Origin: Dromaius novaehollandiae
Taxonomy: Eukaryota; Chordata; Aves; Casuariiformes; Dromaiidae
Reading direction: 5' to 3'
NCBI RefSeq assembly: GCF_036370855.1
Contig: NC_088117.1
Coordinates: forward strand, 7,936,001-8,000,000
DNA: 64,000 nt
Shown: positions 44,401 to 59,400 of the stretch, piece by piece
How the letters are laid out: each line of letters opens with the position of its first letter
How positions within the stretch are numbered: position 1 is the stretch's first letter
Program-made: the position numbers and the translations under genes
Notes under the pieces: model-generated
What the model was told of the DNA's origin: nothing
The model's database searches: none
Seen by the model: only the letters and a program-made list of their open reading frames with translations

Positions 44401-47400
44401 TTGTTTCTTTTTTTAGGCTCAAATTGCGGCAGAATTGAACAAACATTGGCAGAGGCTGTTAGAGGGACTTTCATACTACAAACCTCCAAGGTATAGTAAT
44501 TGCCTGCTTTTAGAAATCAACCTCTAACTTCTAAAATGGGATCTACTAATATATGGAGAAGAATGTTGAATATTTCTCTCTGATTACATAAAAATAGATT
44601 TTTACTCTCTTGCATGATTGGAGATTTCAGGAGAGGAGTAAAAAGAGAAAGTGCTTCTATCCAAATAATGTTCTGGGGCATGAAATGTACACTGGAGAGA
44701 AGTAACAGTGATTTCTGCTCTCCTTACTAATGTTAGGTAGCTTTCAAGCGTTGCATCTGCTAAACTGTAGTGATCACATGCAAGTATGCATCCTGCAGAA
44801 AAGTGACTCCTCTTGACACTTAGTCATCTCAGAAAGATATCCAGATTCTCTCACTGGAAAAGAAGAAATTAATATATTCTACATTTATTATAGTAATAAG
44901 CTAATGAGTGGTGTTGAATTTCATCTGGTGGGAAGATTACAAAATAGTATTGTATTAAATATTGAAAGGCCTTTGAAAGTAAACAAAAGCTAAGTTTAAA
45001 CTGGTAAAACTGAAAATTTGAAACTAAACCTTTTTACTTCATTCCTTGAGATTGCTGCATTTTTAATGACTACAATTTCTTTTTTTCTTTAGCACCACTT
45101 CAGCAGAAAAAATAAAAGCTGATAAAGATGTAGCTGCTCCACTAAAAGAATTGGGTCTGAGGGTCAGCAAGTTTTTGGTGAGTGAAGGTGGTATTCTGTG
45201 TTTTTTTTTTTTTTAATCCCTGCACTTGATTACATTGTTACTGGGATTGCTTTTTTGAGCAAGTCTTTGTGATGTTGAATAGAGGCAAACTTAAGTTCAT
45301 TTCCATTTAAAATATTCTAAAAGGTGTTATAAGTACATGTTGGGGCTTTAGGTCAAAAATTTGCAAGGGATCAATAACCTTGAGGTGCTTTGGCTTTCCT
45401 GGGTAACCTAAAGAAAGGAAGAAAGGCAGCTTTTCAGAAGCAGTCACCCTCTTTTGGTCTTTCTTGGATTCTTTCAAGACATCTGGTCTTGAAAGACTGG
45501 TTGGCTAAAAACTTATGTCCCTTAAATTAGTTGCCATGTTTGAAAATACTGGCTGATTACCTGCAAGGTTATGTTCATTCAAGCCAGAAGTTAGAATTAG
45601 GTGGTTGGTGGTGGTACCTTCACTGAGTGACCTTATGCTCCTTTTGCTAAAGTTGAACTAGTTACATCTAAGTCATATCAAAGCTTATGTGTTCTGCATT
45701 AAACAAAAATACTGACTGAAGCAAGTAACAACTGGAGAAGCAATTTTTTTCTTTTGACCTATTTTGGAAATTACTTACTCTGAAGAGAAGAGGTGCCTGA
45801 ATATTTCCAGTGAGTCTTCATCTTTAATGGATTTAGTTGCATTTTATTCATTTCGGAGCATCTCTCTCTCTGTCTTTCAGGGTCTGGATGAAGAGCAGAG
45901 TGTGCAGCTGTTACAGTGTTATCTTCAGGAAGATTACAGAGGGACAAGGGACTCTTTGAAGGTCTGTAGCTCACATTTATGTTCTATTTACTCCACATCT
46001 TTCCTTAATCCCAGTAGTTCACTGATGAATACGGTTACATGCAAGTCTGAGTACTGATTTGGAAAAGGCTTTGTAGCTTTTCTTCTCTGAACCTGTAATG
46101 TTCAAGTGCTTTACAGAAATGTGTTACTAGATAACCAGGCCTAACATTCTAGTACTTCATCCTGCTTTCTTTGAATCTCTCTGTGAGGATTCCTCTCTTC
46201 TCTCTATCACAGAATACATGAAAGCTACAGATTTTTAAAGTAGAGTGAGTAGAGATAAAGAACAAACATTTAGTTACAAGTGAAAGCTTTGGCTTCGTAC
46301 TTTTTAAATCTGTCTTTCCAAAGTAAATAGAAAAAAATTGTCTCTTGTTGCTTTCAGTCTTTTTTGTGAGCGTGTATTTTATCAGCAGGTATTTCTGCAG
46401 TAGGTAACTCTTTATTTTGTTGTGTTTTGCTTACAGACTGTTCTTCAGGATGAAAGGCAGAGTCAGGCTCTGATGCTGAAGGTTTGTCATTTCCATTTGT
46501 ATTTTCTTTTGAAAAGATCTGTTGACAGAGAACCAGCCTTATTTATGTGGATTCAGAAAAGCTTGGAATGATTAAGCTATTCTTTCATATAAAGAGCAAA
46601 TTTTGGAAGATGCTTATGAAACAGGGATATACATGTAGATTTGAACAGCATTAGTAGTTGCTATAGAAATTTTAGGCTTAATGCCAGGGAATTTAGCTAG
46701 GCAGACATACGCTCCCAAGTTTTCCAAAGCTTGCAAGCTTATGCACTGTTATATGAAGTGACCAGTCTGAAATGGGGGCTGATGGTGATACCTGACTGAG
46801 GATCTTGAGGATGAGGAATGAGAAATCATCTGTCCCTTTTTTGAGAGATCATCTCTCTCTCTTCCGAGCTTTCTCAGTTAGCAGCGTAATTATAGTCATG
46901 TCCCCAAGGACATGTTTTATTCAGTTCTTTAAAGTTAATTAAATATTTTTTCAGGTAACTTAAAACTGCATAGAAGCACATTGAAACTCCGACTATTGTA
47001 ATGTTTGGACACTGTATGTTCTTGTGCTGAAGGCCTTGGCAGTATATGGGAGAGAATACAGAATCCCATATTGATACTGATGGCACTGTATATTCACAGC
47101 TTGCTGACTATTACTATGAAGAGAGGATCTGTATTTTGCGCTGCGTCCTCCACCTACTCACTTATTTTCAGGATGAGAGGCACCCTTATACAGTGAGTAC
47201 GGGAACCTTTTCCTGGATATGATCTCAGTGAATAGGCTAAATATGTAAGTTACACAATAATTGCCCATCTGTGATTGTAGTAAGCACATGAGTATGTATG
47301 TGAGAAGTTCTTTTATTTATTTTTTTTAAGGCACAATACTTTCAGTGTGTCGAAAAGTTGGACAAGGAGCTGGTTCCTAATTACCGGAAACAGTTTGAAG

Positions 47401-50400
47401 AGCTGTACAAAGCAGAAGCTCCTACGTGGGAAACGCATGGAAATCTCATGGTATTTTGTTTCCTGCTATTATTTATGAATATTGTAAAGTCTTTTCTTAC
47501 ATATAGTTTGCTAGAAAATGAATATGTGCCAATGCAGTTAAAAATGGGATGTTTTTTCTGGTCTGAGAAACCTGAAAAAATTTTTTCCCTTCAAGGGAAC
47601 ACAATTCTGCTCAGAGCAAAAGGAGGTGTTTGAAACATATTCTTCCTTGTAACAAATCCATTGATAGCCCTAGGCCAACAGATCTGTTTTGTGTAGCTGA
47701 TGGTGATTTCTCTGCATCAGCACACTCTATATTAACAGTGGGACAGAAGAGCAGGTTTCCTTGTCATTGATGCGAGCCACTTACTACACAAGTTATTGAA
47801 ATGCCTCAATATGTCTTGGTTTCTGGTTGCTTTGACTGCTCTGTGAACTTCAACATATAATAGTAGGATCTTTTTCTGTGCAGACAGAACGTCAGATTTC
47901 CCGCTGGTTTGTGCAATGCCTCCGTGAACAGTCCATGCTCCTGGAAGTCATCTTCCTCTATTATGCATACTTTGAAATGGCACCTGATGAGCTTCTGGCA
48001 TTTGCAAAGATGTTCAAAGAACAAGGATTTGGCACTAGACAAACAAACAGACACTTGGTAGATGAAAGCATGGATCACCTCGTGGACCGTATTGGGTAAT
48101 TACCATGTATATTTGTGGAGTGAGTATGGAGCAAAACAGTTGTTTTCTTCAGTGTGAAAATATTTATAATTCATGCTGCTGCCTCTCAAAATCACCAGTA
48201 TTTCAAGCAAACTAATTGTGATGAGAGTAAAATTGGCTTTGCTGGTCACACCAGGCATCTGTGGCAAAATAAAAGTGTAGTTGCGAAGTAAAGAGGCATA
48301 TGTGTACTAGCTTTAATCTAGCTGTCATTGGTAAGACTAGCAATGAAGATCCAGTGTTATTAGTTCTTAGATTGGCTAGTGGTGAAATGAAGTTGCATCT
48401 TCACTATCCTTGCTGTGCTTGTAGTGTGGCTGCTATCTGAGTGGGGGCTAGCACTCCCTCTCTGCCCTGTACTGTTAACTGTGATGCCTCTGTTCAAGCT
48501 GTCATGGGTTTGCTTACAAAAACAGCAATAATGTCTGTACTTTGCTGTGTAAGGCATAACTTAAGCTTCATCTAGAAGGAATGAAAATGCTGCCAGGTGG
48601 CAGAGAATTACAAAGGAGAAGGAGCTTTCTTCAATTTTCTTTTTTTTGGGAGGATAGGGGGATGGCGGCTGTTCAGCCAGGAATGGTAGTTTTGAAGATT
48701 TTACTCTCTCATACACTGGCATGTTGAGACCAAGAATTTGGATTAGCTGCTCTTAGTTTCATGCAGTTTCTACTGGCTTCAAAGTATTGCTTGACAAATA
48801 TGAACTATAGATTGTTCTTTGAATATTTATCCCTCTTCTTTTTCATGCTGAATTTTTAAATAACTCCTGCTTTCAGATACTTTAGTGCTCTTATTCTGGT
48901 GGAAGGCATGGAAATAGACTCCCTCCATGAGCGTGCTTTGGATGACAGGACAGAGGAGCACAAGTTAGCCAATAATGAGCGTATCCACCAGGTAAGCCAC
49001 TGGCAAAGTGAGCCCCAGCTAGGCCTAACAGTATGGAATTTATTGTAGTTATCCAAGCAGTATGGAACTTACTGTAGTTATCCAAGCAGTGCTGTTAACA
49101 GATTATATCTCTAAATTCATGGTCCTTGGACATGTTGCCTGAGTGAAAGGACTAACATCCACATAACATTCTGGGGCAAATAAGAAGGAAATTAATTCTT
49201 CTCCTGCATGCTTGCTTGGTTATCTTGGGCCTTTCTCCAAAGAAAGGTGTGAGCAGAGAAATAGATAGTGCGAACTTGCCAGAAGGGGATGAAGCAAAAT
49301 ACTTGTATTGTCAAGGATATTTAGGACAGAGAACAACAGAGACGAGAACAACTATGAGCCCATGAGCCATGCAGAAAACCAGACCAAGGCTGCAACTATG
49401 TATAATTTGTTCAGTTGCATGCTTGAGGTGATTATCTACAAAGGAAAGGTGACTTAGTGCAAAGACGCAATTAGCTGTATGCTTGCTGAGCATGAGTTTA
49501 AGACGGACTTGATTGTTTTGCTTCTGCCTTGTCTTTGAGCAGGAAATGGACAATCAGCTGCTGCAGTTAGGGGATGTCTCACATCATGCGCCCGTGCTTT
49601 TGGCCTGGGCTCTGCTCCGTCACACTGTAAACCCAGAAGAGTCAACAAATGTGATCAGGAGAATGGGCAGCACTGCTATCCAGCTGAATGTGTTCCAGTA
49701 TTTGACAAAGCTTCTCCGATCACTGAGCAGTGGAGGGAAGAATGTGAGTTTCTTATAATCATATTTTTAGGCTCTTTGAAGGTTTTTAACTACTAATGAT
49801 GTAAAGGCACGTGGGAAGCAGATGATTTTGGACCAGTGTTCTTTCAGTCTAAATCTGTTCTTAAGCAGAGTGTGTAGTAAAGGAACAGTATGTGATGGAC
49901 ATTTTATCATCTCACCTGCTTTCAGTGAAGAGCAGAAATCAAATTGAAATTAAACAGATTTTTATGCCTGAAGAATAAATAAAAATTACTTCTGTAATTC
50001 AAGGAGCTATATCTCATTTGAGCAGTACAGACTGCATTTAATCACATTTGTTGATTTGCCTCCATAGGCATATCTGCTATTGTAGAGCTTTATTATTAGC
50101 TGATATCACTGTGCACTGTTTTCCCTCTATAGTTTCAGTAGATAATGCAATGTACAAGTAAACTACTTTGTAGGCAGAAACTGAGGAAAGTAAATCCTTT
50201 TTATTCCTCTGAACATCAAGTATTTCTTTTTATGGTGTTTTGAAGAAGTTTCTGATGATGATGATAGTGGCAGCATTTCTCAGTTCAGTGAAATCTTTCA
50301 TGTAATGTGGGGCTTAATTAATAACTGCTTCCTATTTTACTGCCTCTCTGCTGAGGTATGAAAGAGGCAGTTACTCAGAGGTGCCCACAGCCCAAAAAGG

Positions 50401-53400
50401 GGATTGAGTGTTGTTACAGTGTGTTCTGTACTTCATAATCGTTCCTATAATGGTCTTGTGTATTCTTTCTTTCCAGTGTACTGCCAGCACAGCTTGCATG
50501 TGTATTTATGGGCTGCTTTCTTTTGTCCTGACATCTCTGGAATTGCATACATTAGGCAATCAGCAGGTAAGCATCCAAGACTCATTTTGTCCGTTATCTA
50601 ATGTAAAATAACCTGTTGTAACTGACACTAACTACCTATGTGAAATGTTAATCCTGCATTTGAAACAGCAAGCTTTATGTGATTTACATAGTTCTAAAAG
50701 AGGGATTTACTATTTTTCCTCTTGTGTTTATGTGATGTAAGCTTGATGAACACCTCTGCGTACTGTCAGATTAGTAATGCAAGATAATGCGTCTTGCAGT
50801 TTTGAAACTAACTGCTGATGCGTTTCTTCCAATAGAATGGAAATAATACATACTGAATTTCTGAGTTTGGGAGGACTTCATACAGTCCTCTGCAGATGTA
50901 GTGGACATATTTATTTTTGGCCAGTCCATTCATTGTTAATGAGTGTGGCATTAGACCGACTGCATGTTCTGGGTTTGGGTGTTCTAGATGCTTCCCTCAG
51001 TCCTGAATAGAGGAAGTAGTTCCATTTTAGTGAATAAACATGGAAACTTAAATTCCAAGGATGTGACAAAACTTGTTTGGGGTGAAAGCCTTCTGTGTAA
51101 AATAACTTTGTGTTTTCTCCTTCCTCTCTCTCTTTGAAGGATATAATTGATGCAGCATGTGAAGTTCTGGCAGCTTCCAGCATTCCTCAGCTCTTCTGGA
51201 AGACGGTGAGTGTGTTGGAAACTTCTTTGACCTGCCTTGCTTAGACTTAAAACACGATAAAGAAAAAAGATCCCTTTTAGGAAAGGGACAGACTGATCAT
51301 ATTTAGTTAGTTTCTAGGAGGGCCTGAGGAGTTAGTTTTCATTTGTATGTCTTTGATTTACTTTTGCCCTTTCCTGCCTTTTAGGTACAGCCTTGGCTTT
51401 GCTCTTGAAGGATACTGGAACAAGTTTTAATATAGGTGATAGTTTAAACCAGAGCTGGGGTTGCAAGGATTGAACTAACTGCTGGCAAAAGCATCATGCT
51501 TATTTTTTGTTGTCACAGAATTAGGATGATATGTAATGCATTATAGTCTTACTTCCTGCCTTATACTTGCACACTGCCTCATGCTTTAGTCTGTGCAAGG
51601 ACTGGAGTGATACTTTTTGCATGATTAATGTTAAATGTACAGCTTGAAAAGGAAAAATATCCCTGTGTTTATACTGAGCCCATTTTAGTGTTTCTTTTTA
51701 GTAATAAGACATTTGCTTTCTGTTTTCACCACCAGGAACCAACTGCAGGTCTGGGTATTATCCTGGACAGTGTGTGTGGGATGTTCCCCCATCTTCTTAC
51801 TCCTCTCCTTCAGCTGCTCCAAGCCCTTGTGTCAGATAAATCTACTGCAAAAAAGGTACAGGATCTCTCTTAGCATTTGGGAGATGATTTATTTCTAGAC
51901 AGAGAGAATGTGCTGAGTGGTACTGTTTTCTTTCTTTCCATTACAAGTGCATATCACAGTTGCAGCCTTAGATATCAGATATCAAACTTCTGCCAAACAA
52001 CAATGGCTAGGTCTCCTTTTTAGTCCTTTGTTGTTGCTAGACACTGGGGGGACCTGTTTTCTAACTTTCAGGAAACTCTTCAACTCTAATGGCTGAAGAT
52101 TAAGATACTGTCTCTTTTTTCAAGTTGTACTTCATTCATAATTGGTTCCCGATTCATTGGGTCAGACTTGTCTGGACATGTGGACTTTCTAATAGTGTTT
52201 TGGTAGGGTTGGCATGTTAGAAGGATATTGTGTGTGTCAAGAAAACTTACCAATTCTTAAAAATGACCTGGTTGGTTTACTTCTGAGACATTCTGGTTCT
52301 TTGGCTGTATTCTTTAAGCTCTCTCTGTGTGCAGGTATACAGTTTCCTGGATAAAATGTCATTCTATATTGAACTGTACAAGCATAAACCTCCTGATGTG
52401 ATCTCTCATGAAGACGGCACACTTTGGCGAAGACAGGCTCCAAAGCTCCTCTATCCTCTTGGTAGGGGAACTGCATTTAACCTTTACTTATTCAAGTTTT
52501 GGGGATTCAGTTCTTTAAACTGTCTTCTAACTCATGGGGAAATTCATGACCTAACTTTATTTCACCTCTTCCTCCTTCAATCCTTAGGGCTAGGCCAGAC
52601 AAATCTGCGGATACCTCAAGGAACGGTGGGCCAAGTGATGCTGGATGATCGGGCTTATTTGGTACGATGGGAGTATTCCTACAGCAGCTGGACGCTATTC
52701 ACCTGTGAGATTGAGATGCTGCTCCATGTTGTATCGACAGCAGGTAGGACATGTTGGGAATTGGGAGTATGAAAGAGAAATAAGTATGTTTGTTAATTGG
52801 TATTGGTTTGAGGTTAGTAGTAGGACTGAGCAGCTCTAAGGACTTTTTATACATTCTTCACCTCACAGAGATTGCCCAATATTGTCCCAGTCATGATGAT
52901 CAGGTGATGACTGTGGAATACGGCAGCGTATGGAGGGCCCTGATTAAGTGGGGGAAGAAAGTACTGGAAAAAAGCATAAAGAAGGGGGGAGATTTGTAGG
53001 AGAAGGATTATGGAAGAGAGAAAGAAAAGTCAAGTGCAACAGGAAGATGAAAGATCTTGGAATACATTTCTGGAAACCTGTTTTTGTATTATGGTAATTC
53101 TGTAAAATTTATTGGAAAATGCTAAGCACATGTAGTGAGATGAGATAAATTTTAGATGATGGAGAAGTTTAGACAGATTAAAAGAAACTTGTTTTGTATT
53201 ATGGGAATAGATCCAGGGGATGTACAAAGAGATTAATGTACATTTCTCCAGATTTGATGACTGCTTAAGTGTGATTAATTCTAATGTTAATGTTCTTTAC
53301 CCAGATGTGATTCAGCATTGCCAGAGAGTAAAGCCTATCATTGATCTGGTTCATAAAGTCATCAGCACTGATGTATCAATAGCAGATTGTCTTTTACCGA

Positions 53401-56400
53401 TCACATCGCGAATCTACATGCTCCTGCAGAGGTAAGTCACTAACAGCTGAGGTTCCTGAGAAGACTTAATTAGCAGGAAGAACGATCGATTACCAATTTG
53501 GTTAAAAGCTTTGCGAGAAGTGTGTCTCAGTGCTGGAAGTCCCCAAGACTGGTGTTCAGTTCTCAAGACTGTTCTGGCTACGCACCGTTTAATGCTTTAA
53601 TTATAATAATACAGCAGGACGACCTCTCACTCCCTACTTGAATGTAGTACAATTTTTTCTATTTAAAGGCATTTTATACTGGTAGCTATACTTGCACAAA
53701 AGGGGCATAAAGCCTACCATTAGAGCAGTACCTTCCTGGTAATAAAACAACCAGTACTTATTAACTCTCCTCTCACTGCTAACTGCCTGGGAATGGATTT
53801 TCTGCTGCATTATCATTGTTCACTGTGACAGTCTGCTGCTTTGCCAGCCTTACCTGTCACAGTAAATTGCTCTGATTCAGGTGTGAGGCAGAGGTTGCAA
53901 GTCTAGACTGAAAGTCTATACTCTGGTGTCTGTATTGTATCTGATTAGGTTTTATGCGTGGGTACATCATTGAGAAATACACCTTTTTGAGCAAAACGGT
54001 AATATGCAGGCTAGACCACAGGTGGCAGTGCATTTTATGCATAATACTTCTCTTTCCTAGGCTAACAACTGTAATCTCTCCCCCTGTGGATGTTATTGCT
54101 TCTTGTGTCAACTGCTTGACCGTACTGGCTGCTCGGATGCCAGCCAAGGTACGGAAATGACCTTTCAGGTTTTCTAGAGCTGAGTACTAATAGACATAGA
54201 CATGTATGTTTGAACAAAAGAGAATATCTGTACTTCTTCTCTTGAAGGTTTGGATCGATCTTCACCATACAGGGTTCTTGCCATTTGTTGCCAATCCAGT
54301 GTCCAGTATGAATCACATGATTAGGTAATCCTTTCTTTTTCTTTTTCTTTTTTTTTTTTTAACCTAAACTTTTCATAACAAGGCATAAAACCTTTTTCCC
54401 AGTGTGAAATCTGAGGTTTATGAAATCCATGCATCTGACAGGCCCTTCACTTATGAAAGGGTTGAGAGCTGGTGAAAGCTTTAGAAAAGCTGGGATTCTT
54501 TGATTGAAGTGCAATTCCTGGGAAGTCCTCTAAAAATCCCTGGCGTTCAGCATCTCTAGCTCATGTAATCTGTAATTTCCTTATGTTTGTCAGATTAAAA
54601 TCTTAAATAGAGATCCATAAAATGATGTCTGTTGTCACACAGTGGAAAAACAAACTCAGTAATATTTGATAGAACAGTGAGTGTTGGAGCCCTTCACCAC
54701 TAATGCTGCCTGTCGTTTTCACTGATGTGGACTTGGTGATGTGACTTGGACTGTCACATGTGTAAAAACTCTTCAGCCCAGCTCTCTCTTTGCTTTCTCC
54801 TTCTCCACAGATTCTGTTATTTTGCACTGTTCGTGAATGGATTGCATGCAACTGTAAAGCATTAGTTTCATGATGGAAAGTGCTTAAATAACAAATTTAT
54901 ATTTAGACAGTGGAGATGACTGTGCTGAGTTTTGAGTTGAGGGTGAGATTCATCTTACTCAAAATACAGGATATAGCCCCGAGGAGAGGCAAAATACAGC
55001 GTCTTAAAGTGCGTAGGATCTACGCTGTTCTGAATCAGTCCTTTGTTACTTGGGATCGTACTTTCTTGTAACTGATAGTAGATGAAGTAATTTAGGTTAT
55101 GCCTGTGCACCCGCTGTCCTGAAGCAGATTCCTGCTATTCACACCATGAACCATCGTGCTCATTTCACAGTGCGGAAGGGATGAATGCCGGGGGCTATGG
55201 AAACCTACTGATGAGCATAGAACAGCCTCAAGGCGAGTACAGTGTTACCATCTCCTTCCTGAACCTGATCACAACTCTTGTCCGGGTGAGTGCTTCTGGA
55301 GTGGTCTGCATGTGAAGTCAGCTGTAGGCCATTGTGATAGGAAAGTGAAATACAGCAGATGCCCTGTACAACAGGTGTCTTTGGGTAGTAATTAGTTGAC
55401 ACTCCCCTTTGTGCTATTATTTCTGATTTCTCTGTAGTCTGGTTCTCTCCAACCAGTTTTGATTCATCTGATCTGCTAGGGAATGTAATTTGCATGTGCA
55501 AGTTTGTAAATCTGTAAATCCCTATGCTCAATACTTTTCTCATACGTTAGGGATAGATGTAGAAGCTGGAGTATCTTTTTACAAAAGATATCATGTCCTT
55601 TTAACCAGAAGCGGGACAATAAAATTTCTATTTTTCCTAGGGACAACTTGGTAGCACCCAGAGCCAAGGGCTTGTGCCCTGCATTGTGTTTGTTCTGAAG
55701 GAGATGTTACCAAATTACCACAAATGGCGCTATAATTTGCATGGAGTAAGAGAGAAAATTGGTAAGGTCGGTGGGGTTTTCCTTGGGGTTGGGAGGGAGG
55801 AAAGGATCAACTGTCTTATTGGAGAGAATGTTGATTTTATTTTTCCCCTCTCTTTTATAAGACCTTCTCTAGAAGCCATTTGGGGTTTGCTTTGTGCATT
55901 ATCAGTGTTGCAAGATGCTGTGAATTTGTTCAAAAATGTTAGGAACTTGGCAACAGCTTTTCCTGAAAACTGAGTAGTCATTTACTCTCTGTTTTAGGGT
56001 GCCTGATTCTTCAGTTGATCCATGCTATACTGAATTTATGCCCTGAAATGGATCCTCGCAGCAGGTAAGATGGATGATGGATTTGTGATCTGCAATAAGC
56101 TCATTTACAGTGCAAGAAGACTCTGTTACTACCTTTTTTGTTTCAGTTTTTGGTGAAGTTACTAGAGGTAAGCTAGTGTTGTGTAGTGCTGATTTCAGCC
56201 CTTTTCTGCATTACTGAGTTCAGGGAGGGTAGAGAAGGTTTAGGGATGGAGCAAACCACATTGCTTTTTAGAGGACCTGATGAGGAAAGAGAAAACAGTA
56301 AGTAGGTTCCCCAAGACAGATTGCCATCCACTTTCATATTTGGTATACCCACTCTGAAGAAAGTAGAAGGGAGAAGAAAGTAGAGGCGTTGGGGGGATGT

Positions 56401-59400
56401 AGAAATTCATAGAGGCTACTCTGTGGTAGTTTACTTGGTGCTAGATGAGAAAATACTGCAAGTGCTCCTAATGACTATGTCCTGTGTCATTCATGTCCCG
56501 CAGCAATGCCCCCAGCCTTCAGTCCTTGTGCATCTTCAGTCTGGCCAACACTGAAGCAGGGCAAGCTGTCATTAACATCATGGGAATTGGTGTGGACACT
56601 ATTGATATGGTAATGGCTTCCCAGTCTAGTAGGTGAGTTGTGTGTGTCACTTCAGTAGCCTGAGAAAGAAGCAACGGATAATACTTGAAACGTAGCTTTA
56701 ACTTGATTAGTATTAGCTGGGCATCAGCACAGCAGCTAGCTAAAGCAAACTGCCTCATACGTTCTGGAGGATAAGCTGCCTGTTCGTCCCAGACCTGTAT
56801 GTAGTCTTCACTGTACACTCTCTATTTCATGCAGTTGCTTTAGTTTTCTATTTTACTTAGCTTAATTGACATTTGGAGCATGTCAGTGGGTGTAAATGTG
56901 CTCAGCTTGTTAATGTTTGCCAACATTACCTTTTTTCATAAAGAGTTCACTGGAGTTTAACGTATAAAATGAGTAAATGAATGAATTAGAAGCAAGAGGA
57001 TTATAGCCAGTGTTAGAACTTCTATGTCTTCAATTTACACCAGAGTCCAAGTAAAGCTATTATTATGAATGAATCATTATCAATAAATTATTATTATTAT
57101 GAATATATTACAACAAAGCTTGAACTGTAATTTTAGAAAGTGCTAGGGATGATCAGTCTTTTTAAGCTGGATTTTGAAGGCAGCTTGAAGTACCCTTGAA
57201 ATCAACTGTATTGAAGGCTTTTCTAGTACTAAGAGTGTTAATTTCCTTATGGTTGTCACTGAGGCTTGAAACTTTTGCTCTAGCTGTGGTTGAATCCCTT
57301 CCCTTTCCTCTGCTCTCTTTTGCTAGCTAACCTTACTCAACACACAGACACAGCCAAACTTGCCAGCCGGTTGTTTCTGGGAATGTCTGCCATTTTTGTT
57401 CTTTCACAACAAAAGATTGGAAGGGAATCCAGATTTATTAAGAGGAAAGTGAGATCTATTTGAAAAGCCTTTTTTGGCTTTTTCTGTGGAATGTTTATCT
57501 GATAAGGAAAATTTTAGTGAAAATACCAGACTTAGAGCCAGTTTAATCTCTTCATCCAGTTTGGATACATTATAATTTCTGTGAGATTGGTTCTGGAAAC
57601 GTTTCTACCTCTGTCCTAACAGATTTAAAATCTCTGGATTCAGAAGAAGAAAAAGAAAATGACAATAGGCTGTCAGACTGTTTTTCTTTTTTATTATTTG
57701 ACACTGAAAACTCAGGGTTGGCTAAAAATATTTTGTGTGTGTTATGGGGATTTCTATTTCAACAGCTGTTATGTGGTGATATGAGGGACTGGGTAAAGAT
57801 GTCTTATAACCGCTGCCCAACAGCATATAGAATTTGCTCTTTGAATGTTGTGCAAATAATAAATGTCTGTTGTCAACACGATTACTTACTTTGGTTTCTT
57901 TTTGGAAACAGTGATGAGTCACAAGGCCAAGGTCAACTGCTGATACAAACAGTTAAGCTGGCATTCTCAGTCACCAATAATGTCATCCGGTTGAAACCCC
58001 CCTCTAGTGTGGTGTCTCCGTTAGAACAGGCACTTACTCAGCATGGTATGTATTTCTCCATGGGGGCAGCTTAGGAAGCTGTGCTTTTCTGTTATATGCA
58101 GATAATCAGAATGTGTTTCTTTACAAACATATTTGAGATTTGAAGGTTCCAGAAAGTGCTCTCTAGTGATGGGTGAAGGCCCTTTCTCCCTTCTCTAAGG
58201 CATTTTTCTCCTCTAAGACAGCTTCTGAAGTATTAAACAAATGTGGCTTGGTTTTGCTGCTTTGTAATGAGATGGGTGTGAAGCATACAGTAAATCAGTT
58301 GCCATTAGTACCTCTGACTGGGCCCATGCCTTATTCTTTTGGAAGATTGAGCTAATTTTCACCTTCCACTATTGAAATCATTGGTAAATTATTACATGTT
58401 ATTGCAGGTTCTTCTGTTTGATCTTAATTGTGTTTTCTTCAGGTGCTCATGGAAACAATCTTATTGCAGTGTTGGCCAAATATATCTACCACAAACATGA
58501 CCCTGCACTTCCACGCCTGGCCATCCAATTGCTGAAACGACTGGCTACAGTAAGACAAAACTTACTTAAGTGCTCCTTTGCTTTTCACCTTTTGACTGAT
58601 TCCAGCATTGAAGCTCTTTCAGGATAATTTCTTCAGGTTCACTTGTGTCAGAGCACGTAATGCAAATCTATTGAAGGCTGCATGAACTGAAACCTTTCCA
58701 GTTTTGCCATGCTCCTTGAGAAATAAGGGAGAGAGCAGAATTGCCAAAGTGGAAATTTTGGATCAGTTTGCAAGCTTCTTCCTGCTTAATGAAAATAACT
58801 GTTATTTTTGAGTTCCCTCACTTCTGTTCCTAGATTCAGTATAAAATATTATGGAGTTTCAATTTAAAATGCAAATCACCTTTGTGATAGAGGGAAGCAG
58901 CATTCTGTGGAGTTTGGTTATCCATGTTTCTGACATTTCTTTCCTTTTGCAGGTTGCTCCCATGTCGGTTTATGCCTGCCTTGGTAGTGATGCTGCTGCC
59001 ATCCGTGATGCCTTCCTGACCCGCCTGCAGAGCAAGATTGAGGACATGCGTATTAAAGTCATGATCCTGGAATTCCTCACGGTTGCAGTGGAGACACAAC
59101 CTGGGCTCATTGAACTGTTCCTGAACTTGGAAGTGAAGGATGGCAATGATGGGTCTAAGGTAGAATAGCAGCTACATGCCCAGGGCATTACTCATTTTTT
59201 TTATCGTAAACTAGTCCAAAATACATTTATAGCAGTCTTATGGCATCAGTCTCTAAATTCTAACAGGTAACCTGATATGCCTAATGTAAAGATAAATGCA
59301 GCATGTGCTTACAATTGATGGTTGTGCTGCTATCCCAGCTTCACCTTTCCTTACAACCAAAGAGAAGCTTTTCCCAACGTCTCAAAGCAGATACTGAATT

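Noticed and set aside
46760-46830. Possible C/D-box snoRNA (GATGA-like words) in NUP188 intron 6
   Set aside because: No properly spaced C and D boxes with a terminal stem. A similar TGATGATGATGA run at about 50250 also lacks a D box.
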